Assembly (NCBI GenBank): GCA_039026975.1 | Contig: JBCCLI010000415.1 | Span: forward strand, 1 to 5,729 | DNA from: JBCBKZ01 sp039026975 | Lineage (GTDB): Bacteria; Bacteroidota; Bacteroidia; J057 | Length of the DNA: 5,729 bases | Reading direction: 5' to 3' | Shown here: positions 5,254 through 5,729 of the stretch, one piece after another | How the letters are laid out: the number at the start of each line of letters is the position of its first letter | Numbering within the stretch: position 1 is the stretch's first letter | Made by a program: the position numbers and the translations under genes | Notes under the pieces: model-generated | What the model was told of the DNA's origin: nothing | The model's input: only the letters and a program-made list of their open reading frames with translations | Database searches by the model: none

Positions 5254-5729
5254 ATGTTTTTCAATTACCTCAAGGTTGGCCTCCGAAATATCCTAAAAAA
5301 TAAACTTTCTACCGTAATCAATGCAGTCGGTATGGCCTTAGCCATAGGATGTAGCCTAATCGCTTTTCAATTTATTTACTGGTGGACACATTTGGATGAT
5401 TTCCATAGCCAACGAGACCAGATTTATGTCCTACAAAGAGAAATGGATTCCAAGGGTACATCTACGATTTGGAATGATGTCCCCCAACCCTTGGGGAAAG
5501 CCATTCAGGAAGAATTTTCTCAGGTAGAGTCAGTAGTCAGAGTAAACTATAATAGAGGAACCATAAAATTTGGGGAGAATATTTTTAGCGAATGGGTTTC
5601 TTTCGTGGACCCCACCTACCATGCATTATTTGACTTTGAGGTTAAATTGGGCGACCGATCCTCATTTAGTGATCGGGATGGGATAGTCTTAAGTGAAGAA
5701 ACCGCAAAGAAGTACTTTGGAGACAGAAA
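5254..5729 (+). CDS. FtsX/MacB-type ABC transporter permease (5' part only)
   Basis: From the ATG at 5254 the frame stays open to the right edge (158 codons), so the 3' end is missing. It begins MFFNYLKVGLRNILKNKLST, then INAVGMALAIGCSLIAFQFIYWW: the cytoplasmic 'RNxxKNK' start and first membrane helix (about 20-45) of the MacB-like periplasmic core domain. The remaining residues are the extracytoplasmic domain, with the characteristic VLSEETAKKYFGD near the cut end. Unlike the permease at the left end there is no prefix domain and no adjacent regulator. An in-frame ATG at 5218 would add 12 residues (MAASLQSINPGY); I prefer 5254 because relatives start directly with this NYLK block, but 5218, immediately after a TAA, cannot be excluded. 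Role: membrane subunit of a multi-subunit exporter or mechanotransmitter; substrate unknown. Confidence 0.92.
   Translation, partial: MFFNYLKVGLRNILKNKLSTVINAVGMALAIGCSLIAFQFIYWWTHLDDFHSQRDQIYVLQREMDSKGTSTIWNDVPQPLGKAIQEEFSQVESVVRVNYNRGTIKFGENIFSEWVSFVDPTYHALFDFEVKLGDRSSFSDRDGIVLSEETAKKYFGDR

Overview
The window looks like a chromosomal segment of a Bacteroidota bacterium, most likely of the Cytophagales type. This rests on four things: two FtsX/MacB-type permeases written in the usual Bacteroidota style, a PadR regulator coupled to a permease with an N-terminal prefix domain, a compact rpsF-rpsR-rplI operon without ssb or priB, and a promoter of the Bacteroidota form (TTG, 19 bp, TAnnTTTG) in front of that operon. 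The placement is by recognition only; no database was searched.

Left part (1-1640), minus strand: a small PadR-family repressor overlaps by 4 bases (ATGA) the start of a large ABC-transporter permease that runs off the left edge. Just upstream of padR lie two near-identical 18-bp direct repeats 43 bp apart, a good candidate for the operator of this autoregulated pair.

Middle (1569-2537): almost 1 kb without a credible gene. It holds a 10-bp inverted repeat, then a 198-bp tandem repeat (two full copies and the first ~30 bases of a third), then a further hairpin-rich stretch. Each 198-bp unit is a chain of small hairpins, several directly preceded by GTAG, as in REP elements. The differences between the two copies keep the hairpins paired through G-U pairs on the plus strand, which hints at a folded RNA. 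This is the least explained part of the window.

Right part, plus strand: a lipoprotein alpha/beta hydrolase of the proline iminopeptidase family (2538-3575) with its own terminator; the ribosomal protein operon rpsF-rpsR-rplI (3797-4925) with a clear promoter and terminator; a decayed stretch resembling the C-terminal half of a RelE/HigB-family toxin (about 5033-5170); and the 5' end of a second FtsX-type permease (from 5254), which lacks the prefix domain and runs off the right edge.

Functionally these are independent units: a regulated permease pair, a secreted or membrane-anchored peptidase, a housekeeping ribosomal operon, and another permease. The two permeases at the ends belong to the same broad superfamily but differ in architecture and are probably unrelated in regulation.
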